A stretch of DNA of 64,000 nucleotides, from positions 1 to 64,000 of the forward strand of contig JAZOUB010000008.1 of NCBI GenBank assembly GCA_045657945.1, in the 5' to 3' direction. The first letter of the stretch is position 1; every line of letters begins with the position of its first letter. The position numbers were made by a program, and so were the translations under genes. Below the pieces are notes generated by a model. That model was not told the origin of the DNA. It was given only the letters and a program-made list of their open reading frames with translations, and ran no database searches. Source of the DNA: HGM04593 sp045657945. Its GTDB lineage: Bacteria > Bacteroidota > Bacteroidia > Bacteroidales > Bacteroidaceae. This document shows positions 43,140 to 53,300 of the stretch, one piece after another.

Positions 43140-43884
43140 GGAATCAATAATTCACCTTACGACGGTGGACTCTACCAACCGTTATATACGCGACGAGGCG
43201 GTTGCATTGTGGGGAAATCGCGGTACAGGTGATTTTGCCGTTGTCACCGCAGAGCACCAGACAGCAGGGCGCGGCCAAAGAGGAAACACATGGAATTCCA
43301 ACGCAGGCGAGAATCTGTTGTTCTCACTCCTTGTGCGCCCGGGAGAGACGCTGGAAGTTTCAAGACAATTCCTGTTGTCACAGGCTGTTGCATTGAGCAT
43401 TCACGATGCAATGAAATGTTACGGCGTTGACACACGCCTCAAATGGCCTAACGACATATACGCAGGCAACCGCAAACTGGCAGGCATTCTGTTGGAGCTC
43501 GATTACTCGGGTGCGTTTGTAGAGCAAGCAATTATTGGAATAGGACTGAATGTAAACCAGGAGAACTTCCCACCAATGGATAGAAAACCTGTATCAATGA
43601 AAATGCTACGGGAGCATGACTTTATCCTTGACGATGTGCTTGCAACAATACTTGACCTGTTTGAGCACTATTACACAGAACTTAGATTCGGAAACCGCGA
43701 TGCCATTGCAGCAGAATACAAAGCACAACTTTTTGGGATAGATATGAAGAACAGCTTCATTGACAAGAACGGACATTTTGATGCCGTTATACAGGATGTT
43801 GAAAGCGACGGGCATCTTATACTGCGGCGCAACGACGGCAGCACCGGGCGATATGCTTTCAAAGAAGTCGAGATGAAAATTTAA
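43126..43884 (+). CDS. birA: Biotin-[acetyl-CoA-carboxylase] ligase
   Basis: The 252-residue enzyme attaches biotin to carboxylase subunits via biotinyl-AMP. The motifs are VDSTNRYIRDEA, TAEHQTAGRGQRGNTWNS (the GRGQRG biotinyl-AMP loop), LKWPNDIYAGNRKLAGILLE and GIGLNVNQENFP. It lacks the N-terminal helix-turn-helix of regulatory BirA, so it is a group I, enzyme-only form. It overlaps the MmcQ gene by 14 bp, and its stop codon overlaps the end of a convergent small gene by 4 bp. Confidence 0.96.
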   Translation: MAWSKESIIHLTTVDSTNRYIRDEAVALWGNRGTGDFAVVTAEHQTAGRGQRGNTWNSNAGENLLFSLLVRPGETLEVSRQFLLSQAVALSIHDAMKCYGVDTRLKWPNDIYAGNRKLAGILLELDYSGAFVEQAIIGIGLNVNQENFPPMDRKPVSMKMLREHDFILDDVLATILDLFEHYYTELRFGNRDAIAAEYKAQLFGIDMKNSFIDKNGHFDAVIQDVESDGHLILRRNDGSTGRYAFKEVEMKI

Positions 43885-44123
43885 TCCTTGCAGTCACTCT
43901 GTTTTTCCCTTTGACGGCGCAATTTGCTACGACGGCGCAACAGGAACCACAGCAGAACAAGCATAACAACCGAAGCACCAACGGTGAGCCACTTCTCGGT
44001 GTTGCTCATTTCGTTATTCCGGGGAAAGAAATATATATACACCGCAGCTGTATAAATTGCAAGCACAGCCACTGCAAAATTAGGGTTCTTTAAAAATCTC
44101 ATCTCTGTATCGTAACTTTTCAT
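43881..44123 (-). CDS. Small two-helix membrane protein
   Basis: The product is 80 residues from ATG 44123. Two hydrophobic segments (FAVAVLAIYTAAVYIYFF and WLTVGASVVMLVLLWFLL) precede a basic tail RRRSKLRRQREKQSD. I do not recognise it; conserved small proteins of this type occur in Bacteroidales. It is convergent with birA and overlaps it by 4 bp, and is divergent from pyrH. Confidence 0.65.
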   Translation of the reverse strand: MKSYDTEMRFLKNPNFAVAVLAIYTAAVYIYFFPRNNEMSNTEKWLTVGASVVMLVLLWFLLRRRSKLRRQREKQSDCKD

Positions 44124-44241
44124 TTGCAAAAATAGTAAAAAAAAGGATTGCAGTAAATATTATTAACCTTTTGCAGTAAAATATAGCATATCTTAATAAA
44201 TTGTCTTACTTTTACAAAAACAACAAAATCAACCAAACAAT

Positions 44242-44952
44242 ATGGCAAAGTTCAAACGCATACTTTTGAAGCTCAGCGGCGAGAGCCTCATGGGCGAGCA
44301 GGGTTATGGTATAGATGTAAAACGTCTCAACGAATATGCAGCACAGATAAAAGAGGTTGCCGAGATGGGCGTACAGATAGGTATTGTAATTGGTGGTGGC
44401 AACATCTTCCGCGGCCTCACAGGTGCCGGCAAGGGTTTCGACCGCGTAAAGGGCGACCAGATGGGTATGATGGCAACCGTCATCAACAGCCTTGCACTCA
44501 GTTCTGCACTCGGCGCAGCAGGTGTACCGAATAAGGTACTTACAGCAATACGCATGGAGCCTGTCGGCGAGTTCTACACCAAATGGAAGGCTATTGAAGC
44601 AATGGAGCAGGGAATGGTCGTAATTATGGCTGCAGGAACAGGAAGTCCCTACTTCACTACCGACACAGGTTCGTCACTCCGAGGCATTGAAATAGAGGCC
44701 GATGTTATGCTCAAGGGTACACGTGTTGACGGCATCTACACAGCCGACCCCGAAAAAGACCCAACTGCAACAAAGTTCCAGGACATCACATACGACGAGG
44801 TTATCTCACGCGGTCTTAAGGTTATGGACATCACAGCAACAGCGATGTGCCGCGAGAACAACCTCCCAATCTATGTGTTCAACATGGACATCGTGGGCAA
44901 CCTGAAGAAGGTTATGGCCGGCGAGGAGATTGGTACGTTCGTACATCCATAA
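44242..44952 (+). CDS. pyrH: UMP kinase
   Basis: The 236-residue bacterial UMP kinase converts UMP to UDP. The motifs are ILLKLSGESLMGEQGYGID (ATP and phosphate binding), GIVIGGGNIFRG, GDQMGMMATVINSLAL, AAGTGSPYFTTDTG, and MLKGTRVDGIYTADP. Full length and clearly housekeeping. It stands alone here, with a strong terminator after it; in many bacteria it lies beside tsf and frr, not seen here. Confidence 0.98.
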   Translation: MAKFKRILLKLSGESLMGEQGYGIDVKRLNEYAAQIKEVAEMGVQIGIVIGGGNIFRGLTGAGKGFDRVKGDQMGMMATVINSLALSSALGAAGVPNKVLTAIRMEPVGEFYTKWKAIEAMEQGMVVIMAAGTGSPYFTTDTGSSLRGIEIEADVMLKGTRVDGIYTADPEKDPTATKFQDITYDEVISRGLKVMDITATAMCRENNLPIYVFNMDIVGNLKKVMAGEEIGTFVHP

Positions 44953-44964
44953 GAAGTACAACAC

Positions 44965-45008
44965 AAAAATCAAGCGGGTGGCAATGCACTGCCACCCGCT
45001 TGATTTTT
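44965..45008. terminator. Bidirectional terminator after pyrH
   Basis: Perfect stem of 19 bp (AAAAATCAAGCGGGTGGCA) with a 6-base loop; U residues follow on both strands. It separates pyrH from the convergent DUF5723 gene. Confidence 0.93.
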
Positions 45009-45058
45009 GATATGAATTCTACAGGAAAGGCCACAGTTACCTGCATCGCTTTTTCATG

Positions 45059-46444
45059 TTATTTCCTTTTTTGGCCGAACGGAATATTTATACCGAATGC
45101 AACATTTGCATTCAAGTTGTCAAGCGGAATAAACTGCTTGTTTACTTTTCCAATGAAACAATCGCTAGCGACAAAGATGTTAAAACCGGTACAGTGAATA
45201 TTAGCCATAGCACCGAATCCCATACCCATAGTTGATGTCGTTCCACTGACAGCCAAGTTGAACCAGTTGACAGGCGACAGGTTCACCATCAAGGAGAACT
45301 GATGATAGGGATATATCTCATCAAAACGGTTGCTGTAGAGTATCGCTGCACTAAGCCTGTCATAGAAAGGCATCTTGTACTCAAGACCAATGTGCAATGT
45401 CGAAGAGAGATTCTCGCTGACATCGGCAACACCCTGGTCGTTAAGCACGAACATTTCCTGCAAATCCTGCCCGATAGCCTCCATCTGTTCTTCTATACTC
45501 TCACCCTGCCCTGCACTTGTTCCAATATTCTCAAATCCATTGAAACTGTATGGTTCGGGATCAAAACCTGCCATTGAGACATTTTCCCACTTCATGTAAC
45601 CAAGATCTGTTATTGACGCCGATACAACAAGACCTTTGGCAAGAACGTTGCTCAAATCGTATGTAAAACCAAGATCAAGCCCCATACCCAAGCCATTGAA
45701 ACCTGGAGTGATGTTCTCTCCAAAACCTTCAAGCATTCCTTCCTCATCATAGGTAAAAGCACCGCCGTATGTAGCAGATAGCGAACCCTTCGCGTCAATC
45801 ATCCAACGTTCACCGGTCAATTCCACATCCATCTTCTCCATCATAAAATTTGCATAGGCAGCTCCAAGCAGCACCTTGAAACGCGCACCAATAGTCAAGT
45901 CATTACCGATCTCGTGTGAATGCCCAATTGCAACATCAATATAATTGCGGGTAGCAAGATTCATGTTACTCAAACTATATGTACCGCCACCAAGCGTCTT
46001 CATAAACCTGAACATATCATACGGAACATTCAATGCAGAGTGAGAATGCAGACCAATATCCAATGTATTGTAACCACCGAATGCGAAGAAACCTGTTGAC
46101 AAAAGAGTCATGTCATAATCAAGAGCTATTGTATTGTTCTTGTTGACGTTATCGAGGAAATCCTCGGCATTGATTGATGGATGCATGAACGTCACCAGAC
46201 CTGTCCCATCCGGAGTGTCATATACCAAATCGGCAAGACCAAGATTACCGGTAGTCCTGACATTTATCTCTCCTAAAAGTGGGAACGAAAAATAATTCTG
46301 ATCGTTCATCAACGCCGGATTCAACCTGTAACGATAGGCATAACCATTGAGAAAATATCCGGTTCTCAAAGCCTGCGCTCCGGCAACAACTGTTGTTGCA
46401 AGAAAAAGGAGAGTAACAGCAAACCTCTTTATTGTGTTTTTCAT
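45059..46444 (-). CDS. DUF5723-type outer-membrane protein
   Basis: The 461-residue protein has a signal peptide (MKNTIKRFAVTLLFLATTVVAGAQ) followed by LRTGYFLNGYAYRYRLNPALMNDQNYFSFPLLGEINV, the start typical of the DUF5723 barrel family in Bacteroidetes. Alternating beta strands continue to the C-terminal GINIPFGQKRK. The function is unknown. It follows a large lipoprotein gene by 20 bp, and both probably belong to one envelope operon. Confidence 0.8.
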   Translation of the reverse strand: MKNTIKRFAVTLLFLATTVVAGAQALRTGYFLNGYAYRYRLNPALMNDQNYFSFPLLGEINVRTTGNLGLADLVYDTPDGTGLVTFMHPSINAEDFLDNVNKNNTIALDYDMTLLSTGFFAFGGYNTLDIGLHSHSALNVPYDMFRFMKTLGGGTYSLSNMNLATRNYIDVAIGHSHEIGNDLTIGARFKVLLGAAYANFMMEKMDVELTGERWMIDAKGSLSATYGGAFTYDEEGMLEGFGENITPGFNGLGMGLDLGFTYDLSNVLAKGLVVSASITDLGYMKWENVSMAGFDPEPYSFNGFENIGTSAGQGESIEEQMEAIGQDLQEMFVLNDQGVADVSENLSSTLHIGLEYKMPFYDRLSAAILYSNRFDEIYPYHQFSLMVNLSPVNWFNLAVSGTTSTMGMGFGAMANIHCTGFNIFVASDCFIGKVNKQFIPLDNLNANVAFGINIPFGQKRK

Positions 46445-46464
46445 AATCTACTTCTTTAAGTTCT

Positions 46465-48309
46465 TTACTTATCAAAATCAATGGAAACAGGCTCGTCAAT
46501 ATTGAATATAATGTTCTTCAATTGAACATATTCGTTAGCATTGAACACGCCCGAACCGGCACCGATGATATTGACATCCACTCTGTCAAGTCTTTCAAGC
46601 TCGGCAGCCGACAATTTCACAACAATATGTGAAACTACCGGTTCTGTTACCACACCATCTACAACGCCGTTACCCTTTTCAATGCTTCCCTCAAAATCCA
46701 GCGTCAGTGTTTCAAGAATATTTCCATCCATGTCATAAGCCTTTATATCAGGAGTAAGACTGAAGGGAAGCGTATTCAAGAAATCAAACGACAATGTCAC
46801 AGCTTTCACTTCACCAAGATAATCGGAGAATAGATTGCCTGAACCGTCGCTCTCATCCTTCAGCCCATCAATAGTCTCGGTATATACCACATGCAAGGTA
46901 TCGAAAAGCATTGGAAGAGAGACCGCATAGTCACCGGCAATTTCATAATCGCGCCCCAATGCAAGTTTTGAGAACTTATCTTCTACAGTCGCAGTCAACG
47001 CAACTTCAATCTTCTCAGGGATTCTCTTCACAATATTGTTCAATTCAGGAACAGAGACTGTCGTATAGCCCTCGACTACAGAACCATGTCTGTTTATAAA
47101 GAAACGATTTACCGTGTTGCCCGTGAAGTTCAAACCTACATTCAGAGCCGAACCCTCCATAACCTGGTCATTCTCATCAAGAGCCACAAACTCTGCATTT
47201 GCATAAATAGTAGCGTCAACTGGATTGCTCAATGTCAGGAATATACGGGGATCAGAGAAATCGAAATAGGCATTCTTAAGGAAATCAAGTTCTGACCCAA
47301 GATTCAGGTTCACACTCTCCTTTATCAGTTCAAGTTCAGGATCAAATACAGCCTCAATCTCATCCACCACAAAACGTCCCATCTTAATATCGCACTGAAT
47401 ATCGACAGAATGTATATGTGTCAAATTCTCGAACCCAAGCATAATTGTATCCGACACGATGTGGCCCGATGCAGATAGTTCGTCATGTACATCCACGATA
47501 CCGTCATTAACAGCAAGATAGCCATCTGGCAAATGAGAGAAATCCACAGCCTCGATAAACAGTTCCTTCTTATAGCACAAAGCCTGTTTTGCAGTATCAT
47601 ATTCCGCAACACCATCTATCACAAGTTTGCCGGCATTGACATTTGAATTCTTGGTGAAAACAAGATATTCGGGCAACTGGATTACCATTCCATCTGCCTC
47701 ATCCGATTTGAAATATATTTTCCGGGTGAGTTCAAGAAGATCGTCCGACTGGTGACCCTCACTGAAAATTTTCAGTTCAAGTTCAAGTTTCACGCTGTCG
47801 GCCAACGTCATACGACGCAGTTTCTTTATTTCGGACGGAACCTCGGGGCTCACATCAAAAGTTGTAGTATATTCAACATCCTCATGTGCAACATAAGGAT
47901 ATTTGTTTTTCTTCATCTCATCAATGACCCATGAAGGCAAGTTCTCAAAGGCAGACAAATCCTGCAGCTCGATGTCGAAGTGCTGACTTTCCGATGCAGA
48001 TGCCACATAAAAGTCAAGAGTCCCCACACTGAACTTGGCAGGTGAGAATGAACCACTCTTTACAATAGAATAGTCACCGGTAACAGGATCAATTTCCAAT
48101 ACATCAACATCCGCGGTGTCAATAAGTTCCGACAGCATAATCTTTCCTGTAGAACCTATGGGAAATGCAAGATCCTTACCCATCGAAATTGTCAAATCCA
48201 AATCCTTTGACAAATCACACCTGTCATCGACGCCACATGCGACAACAAGCAGAAGAGAAGCGACGCCGGCTACAATGCCACGCCACATACGGAAAAAATG
48301 TTTTAGCAT
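46465..48309 (-). CDS. Large lipoprotein of unknown function
   Basis: The 614-residue protein has a lipoprotein signal ending LLLVVACGVDD (Cys25). The rest is mostly beta structure with repeated immunoglobulin-like segments, for example DLTISMGKDLAFPIGSTGKIMLSELI near the start and KAVTLSFDFLNTLPFSLTPDIKAYDMDGN near residue 515. It occurs beside DUF5723 barrels in Bacteroidales; a surface or barrel-partner role is likely but unproven. Confidence 0.75.
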   Translation of the reverse strand: MLKHFFRMWRGIVAGVASLLLVVACGVDDRCDLSKDLDLTISMGKDLAFPIGSTGKIMLSELIDTADVDVLEIDPVTGDYSIVKSGSFSPAKFSVGTLDFYVASASESQHFDIELQDLSAFENLPSWVIDEMKKNKYPYVAHEDVEYTTTFDVSPEVPSEIKKLRRMTLADSVKLELELKIFSEGHQSDDLLELTRKIYFKSDEADGMVIQLPEYLVFTKNSNVNAGKLVIDGVAEYDTAKQALCYKKELFIEAVDFSHLPDGYLAVNDGIVDVHDELSASGHIVSDTIMLGFENLTHIHSVDIQCDIKMGRFVVDEIEAVFDPELELIKESVNLNLGSELDFLKNAYFDFSDPRIFLTLSNPVDATIYANAEFVALDENDQVMEGSALNVGLNFTGNTVNRFFINRHGSVVEGYTTVSVPELNNIVKRIPEKIEVALTATVEDKFSKLALGRDYEIAGDYAVSLPMLFDTLHVVYTETIDGLKDESDGSGNLFSDYLGEVKAVTLSFDFLNTLPFSLTPDIKAYDMDGNILETLTLDFEGSIEKGNGVVDGVVTEPVVSHIVVKLSAAELERLDRVDVNIIGAGSGVFNANEYVQLKNIIFNIDEPVSIDFDK

Positions 48310-48337
48310 AGAATAGTTTTTTGTGTATTGTGTTTAT

Positions 48338-48592
48338 CTACTTTATCTCCTCAAAATCAACATATTCCCCTTCGTCCTTGGCAAAAATTTTCTTTTTCCC
48401 CTTTTTATCGCTTTTGGGTTCTGCTGTATGCGCATCATCCGAGCTGTGCGTTGAGTAATAGAAACCGCGTCCTGTACTATGCCACTTTCTCTTTGAACGG
48501 AGACCAAAGAGAGAAAGTACCCAGGATACAACGGAGAGAATCAACGTAGGTATAAGGATGAATATGAACAGTAATATTATGAGTATGTACAT
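48338..48592 (-). CDS. DUF4834 family small membrane protein
   Basis: The 84-residue protein has one N-terminal helix (ILIILLFIFILIPTLILSVVSWVLSLFG), a basic stretch GLRSKRKWHSTGRGFYYST and an acidic end DEGEYVDFEEIK, the DUF4834 pattern. The function is unknown. It follows pssA by about 100 bp on the same strand. Confidence 0.8.
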   Translation of the reverse strand: MYILIILLFIFILIPTLILSVVSWVLSLFGLRSKRKWHSTGRGFYYSTHSSDDAHTAEPKSDKKGKKKIFAKDEGEYVDFEEIK

Positions 48593-48691
48593 ATAACCAG
48601 TATTAAAAGGGTGTTATTGTTACCACAACAGCCTCTACATTAACAAACGCAGAGGCCATTATATTGGTTTACAGTAAAACACCTGACAAAA

Positions 48692-49387
48692 TTACACCTT
48701 TCTTTTCGACGAAATCACCGAAAAGACAAGATACCAAGATATTATAGCAACCGGTGCAAGATAACCAAGAACGAACATTGGCAATGATCCCAGCAGAAAT
48801 ATGTACCTTGTCCTGTTGCTCTTCCAACTCAGGTTCTTGAATTTCATTGAGAACATAGGAATCTCTGAAACCAGGAAGTACGAGAACAGTAATATGAGTG
48901 CGACAAGCAATATCCATGCATTGTCCATCTCAAGCAACCATTTTTCGCCACCGACAATAAGGGATGACCAGAAGAGAGCATTTGCCGGTGTAGGTAACCC
49001 GATGAACGATGTTGTCTGACGTGTATCAATATTGAACTTTGCAAGGCGACAAGCCGAGAACACCGCAATCAGGAAAGCAAGATAAGGCAATACATCGGCA
49101 AGGAACGAAGATGGATATTCCAACCCTCTCATGAACGAGAATATAACCGTTGCCGGTGCTAATCCGAAAGTAATGTCATCGGCCAAAGAGTCCATCTGCA
49201 CTCCAAGAGGAGAAGAAACACCCAACAGACGGGCAACCATACCGTCGAAAAAATCGAACACTGCACCAAGAACTATAAAGAGCATTGCGCTTTCGAATTT
49301 TCCCGAGAAAGCCATTACACAGGCTATACAGCCCGAGAAAAGATTACAGCAGGTAATCGTGTTTGGAATATGTTTCTTGAAAGACAT
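48692..49387 (-). CDS. pssA: CDP-diacylglycerol-serine O-phosphatidyltransferase
   Basis: The 231-residue membrane enzyme makes phosphatidylserine from CDP-diacylglycerol and serine. The CDP-alcohol phosphatidyltransferase signature is complete: Asp45, Asp48-Gly49, Ala52-Arg53, Gly62, Asp66 and Asp70 in FDFFDGMVARLLG ... GVQMDSLAD. About seven hydrophobic segments follow. The gene lies 8 bp after psd, so the two consecutive enzymes of phosphatidylethanolamine synthesis are co-expressed. Confidence 0.97.
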   Translation of the reverse strand: MSFKKHIPNTITCCNLFSGCIACVMAFSGKFESAMLFIVLGAVFDFFDGMVARLLGVSSPLGVQMDSLADDITFGLAPATVIFSFMRGLEYPSSFLADVLPYLAFLIAVFSACRLAKFNIDTRQTTSFIGLPTPANALFWSSLIVGGEKWLLEMDNAWILLVALILLFSYFLVSEIPMFSMKFKNLSWKSNRTRYIFLLGSLPMFVLGYLAPVAIISWYLVFSVISSKRKV

Positions 49388-49395
49388 CTTTTACT

Positions 49396-50094
49396 TTATT
49401 TGAAGGTTGCTATTACAGTTTCGTTACCAACGGTCTTTTGGTTCAACTCCACTTTCAAATCAACATCAAGAGGCAAATAAAGATCGACACGTGAACCGAA
49501 TTTGATGAATCCCATGTGCTGGTCAATGAAGCACTCCTCGCCTGCAGCGGCATATGTGACAATGCGACGCGCCATGGCACCTGCAATCTGGCGTACAAGA
49601 ATCTCACGGCCATCCTCCATCTCAATAACAACCAAAGAACGCTCATTCTCAGTACTAGCTTTGGGCAACCAAGCCTTGTGGAACTTACCTTTCTGATGCT
49701 CCACACGCTTTATCACACCATCAACCGGATACCAGTTCGCGTGGACATTCATTGGACTCATAAATATTGAAACCTGCAGTCTCTCGTCCTTGAAGTGATC
49801 CGGTTCAAACACCTTCTCAATCACAACCACCTTTCCATCGGCAGGAGCAACCACAACATTATCCACATCGCCGGGGAATATACGTTTGGGACTGCGGAAG
49901 AAGTTCACCATCAGCAAATAAGTCACAGCAAGCACAGAACACACCACTGTGTTAAGCACGTACAACTTAGGCAGATAGAACCACAACAAAAAGCTCACAA
50001 GCGCCAATATCATGAAACTAACCAAAAGAATTTCAGTACCTTCCCTGTGAATTCTGTAGTCCTTTAATTTCCTTATTCTTTTAAACTTTTTCAT
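49396..50094 (-). CDS. psd: Phosphatidylserine decarboxylase
   Basis: The 232-residue short-form enzyme converts phosphatidylserine to phosphatidylethanolamine. Two hydrophobic segments anchor the N-terminus. VAPADGKVVVIEKV and SIFMSPMNVHANWYPVDG are typical. The self-cleavage site that makes the pyruvoyl group is Gly200-Ser201 in IKFGSRVDLYLP. It is the first gene of the operon with pssA, from the promoter at 50160-50189. Confidence 0.97.
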   Translation of the reverse strand: MKKFKRIRKLKDYRIHREGTEILLVSFMILALVSFLLWFYLPKLYVLNTVVCSVLAVTYLLMVNFFRSPKRIFPGDVDNVVVAPADGKVVVIEKVFEPDHFKDERLQVSIFMSPMNVHANWYPVDGVIKRVEHQKGKFHKAWLPKASTENERSLVVIEMEDGREILVRQIAGAMARRIVTYAAAGEECFIDQHMGFIKFGSRVDLYLPLDVDLKVELNQKTVGNETVIATFK

Positions 50095-50159
50095 ATTTTG
50101 GTATCCGATAGCGACTGATGCACTTCATAGCAAGTACAGTACACATTCGCAGTTTACTG

Positions 50160-50189
50160 CAAATATAGTAACAAAAAATTAAAAACAAA
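50160..50189 (-). promoter_or_regulatory. Promoter of psd-pssA
   Basis: On the minus strand TTTG at 50189-50186 and TATATTTG at 50167-50160, 18 bp apart, match the Bacteroidetes consensus. The rest of the 287-bp divergent gap before dnaE shows no further clear feature. Confidence 0.65.
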
Positions 50190-50381
50190 TCAAAATATGT
50201 GTAAAATTGTGAAATATAATTTGACATCATGGCTACAGCAAGGCAACCAAAGGGTATTTCATTTTTTCACAGCGAAAGATTCTGCAGCTGTAAAAAAGCC
50301 GTAGGTTGAAAACTTTTTGGTGAAAAAGCAATCATATATAAACAAAAGGTATTACCTTTATCAACGATAAACAAGAAACAG

Positions 50382-53300
50382 ATGCAAGACTTCGTACACC
50401 TACATGTTCACTCCCAATACTCCATTCTCGATGGTCAGGCTGCCATAAAGAAACTCGTTGACAAGGCCATTGCCGACGGGATGAAAGGCATAGCCATCAC
50501 CGACCACGGCAACATGATGGGTATCAAAGAGTTCTACAATTATGTAAGTAAAGTAAACAAAGGCAAGGAGGGCGACGAGCGCTTCAAGCCAATCATTGGT
50601 TGCGAAGTATATGTTGCCGAGCGTAGGCTCTTCAACAAGGAGTTGAAGGAGGACATGCGCGGACACCACCTCATTCTCCTTGCAAAGAACCAGCAGGGCT
50701 ACCACAACCTTGTAAAAATAGTATCAAAGGCATGGAGCGAGGGCTACTACTACAATCCCCGAACAGACAAGGCCGAAATTGAGAAATACCATGAAGGAAT
50801 CATCTGCTGCTCGGCCTGCCTTGGTGGCGAGATTCCCCAATTGATAAAGAATGGCAACCTTGCGAAAGCCGAGGAGAGTGTCATGTGGTTCAAGAACCTT
50901 TTTGGAGACGATTTCTACCTTGAATTGCAGCTTCACAAGGCAACTGTCGAGCGCGCCAACCACGAGGTTTATCCACTGCAGGTAGAGGTAAACAAGCACA
51001 TTATCGAGTTGAGCAAGAAATGTGGCGTGAAGCTCATCTGCTCCAACGACGTACACTTTGTCGATGAGGAGAATGCCGAGGCGCACGACCGCCTCATTTG
51101 TCTTAGCACAGGACGCGACCTTGACGACCCCACCCGTATGCTCTACTCAAAGCAGGAGTGGATGAAGACAAAGGCAGAGATGGCCGAGATGTTCGGCGAC
51201 ATCCCCGAGGCAATGTCAAACACCGTTGAGATTTGCGACAAAGTGGAGTTCTACACCATAGACAGCGCGCCCATCATGCCAAACTTCGCAATTCCCGAGG
51301 AGTTTGGCACCGAGGACCAGTACCGCCAGACCATCACACACCAGCAACTCTTTGACGAGTTCACACAGGACGAGAAAGGTAATGTAGTGCTCTCGCAGGA
51401 GGAGGCTGAGAAGAAAATCAAAAAGCTTGGCGGATATGACAAACTATACCGCATCAAGCTCGAGGGCGACTACCTTCGCAAGCTAGCCTATGACGGAGCA
51501 AAAAAGTGCTACCCCGAGCCATTCACACAGGAACTCACCGACCGCATTGACTTTGAGCTGCACATCATGAAGACCATGGGTTTCCCCGGTTACTTCCTCA
51601 TCGTGCAGGACTTCATACGCGCAGCGCGCGAGGAACTTGGTGTTTCCGTTGGCCCCGGCCGCGGATCAGCTGCCGGAAGCGTCGTTGCGTACACCCTTGG
51701 AATCACCCGTGTCGATCCAATCAAATACGACCTTCTGTTCGAGCGTTTCCTTAACCCCGACCGTATCTCGCTCCCCGATATTGATGTCGATTTCGACGAT
51801 GACGGACGTGGACGAGTCCTCAACTGGGTAACGGAGAAATATGGACAGGAGAAGGTGGCACACATCATCACATACGGCACAATGGCAACCAAGCTTGCCA
51901 TCAAGGACGTCGCGCGCGTACAGAAGTTGCCGCTTGACGTATCAAACAAATTGTGCAAGGCCATTCCAGACCGTCTGCCCGACGGACTGAAGATGAACCT
52001 GCCCAACGCCATACAGTCTGTGCCCGAACTGCGTGAGGCAGAAGCCTCGCCCGACCCTATCCTTCGCGACACAATCAAATATGCCAAGATGCTCGAGGGC
52101 AATGTGCGCAACACCGGTGTACACGCCTGCGGAACCATCATCTGCCGCGACGACATCACAGACCATGTCCCCATCAGTATTGCCGAGGACAAGGAGACCG
52201 GCGAGAAGATGCTCGTGACACAGTACGAGGGCAGCGTCATCGAGGAGACAGGCCTCATCAAGATGGACTTCCTGGGCCTCAAGACCCTCTCGGTCATAAA
52301 GGAAGCACTTGAAAACATACGCCAGAGCCTGAAGATAGAGGTTGACATCGACACCATCCCCATCGACGACCCCAAGACCTACGAGCTTTACAGTGCCGGC
52401 AACACCATCGGAACATTCCAGTTCGAGTCACCCGGTATGCAGAAGTACCTGCGCGAACTGCAGCCAAGTACCTTTGAGGACCTCATTGCCATGAACGCCC
52501 TCTACCGTCCGGGTCCAATGGACTACATCCCCGACTTCATCAAGCGCAAGCACGACCCGTCACTTGTGCAGTACGATATTCCTTGCATGGAGAAATACCT
52601 CAAGGACACATACGGAATCACCGTCTATCAGGAGCAGGTGATGCTCCTCTCACGCCTGCTTGCCGACTTCACACGTGGCGAAAGCGACACCTTGCGTAAG
52701 GCCATGGGTAAGAAACTCAAGGCCAAGCTGGACGAGCTGAAGCCTAAGTTCATCAACGGCGGAAAGAACAACGGACACGACGAGAAGGTGCTTGAGAAGA
52801 TCTGGGCCGACTGGGAGAAGTTCGCATCATACGCCTTCAACAAGTCGCATGCTACATGCTACTCATGGGTGGCCTACCAGACCGCCTACCTCAAGGCCAA
52901 CTACCCGTCGCAGTACATGGCAGGAGCCATGAGCCGTAACCTTGACAAGATAACTGAAATCACCAAGCTCATGCAGGAGTGCAAGAGCATGGGCATCAAT
53001 GTACTTGGCCCCGATGTCAACGAGTCGCGCCGCAAGTTCAGCGTCAACAAGAAAGGCGACATACGCTTTGGTCTGTGCGCCGTAAAAGGCGTTGGCGAAA
53101 GCGCCGTGCAGTGCATCATTGACGAGCGAGAGGCAAACGGACCGTTCAAGAGCATATTCGATTTCGTGGAGCGCGTGAACCTCACAGCCTGCAACCGCAA
53201 GAACCTTGAGTGCCTTGCATTCTCGGGAGCTTTTGACGAGTTGCCCGGCGACATCTCGCGCGAACAATATGCAGGCACAAACAGCAAGGGCGAACAGTTC

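Noticed and set aside
51590..52375. Open frame of 261 codons antisense to dnaE
   Set aside because: It lies wholly within the polymerase catalytic core on the other strand and is Ser/Arg-rich without motifs.
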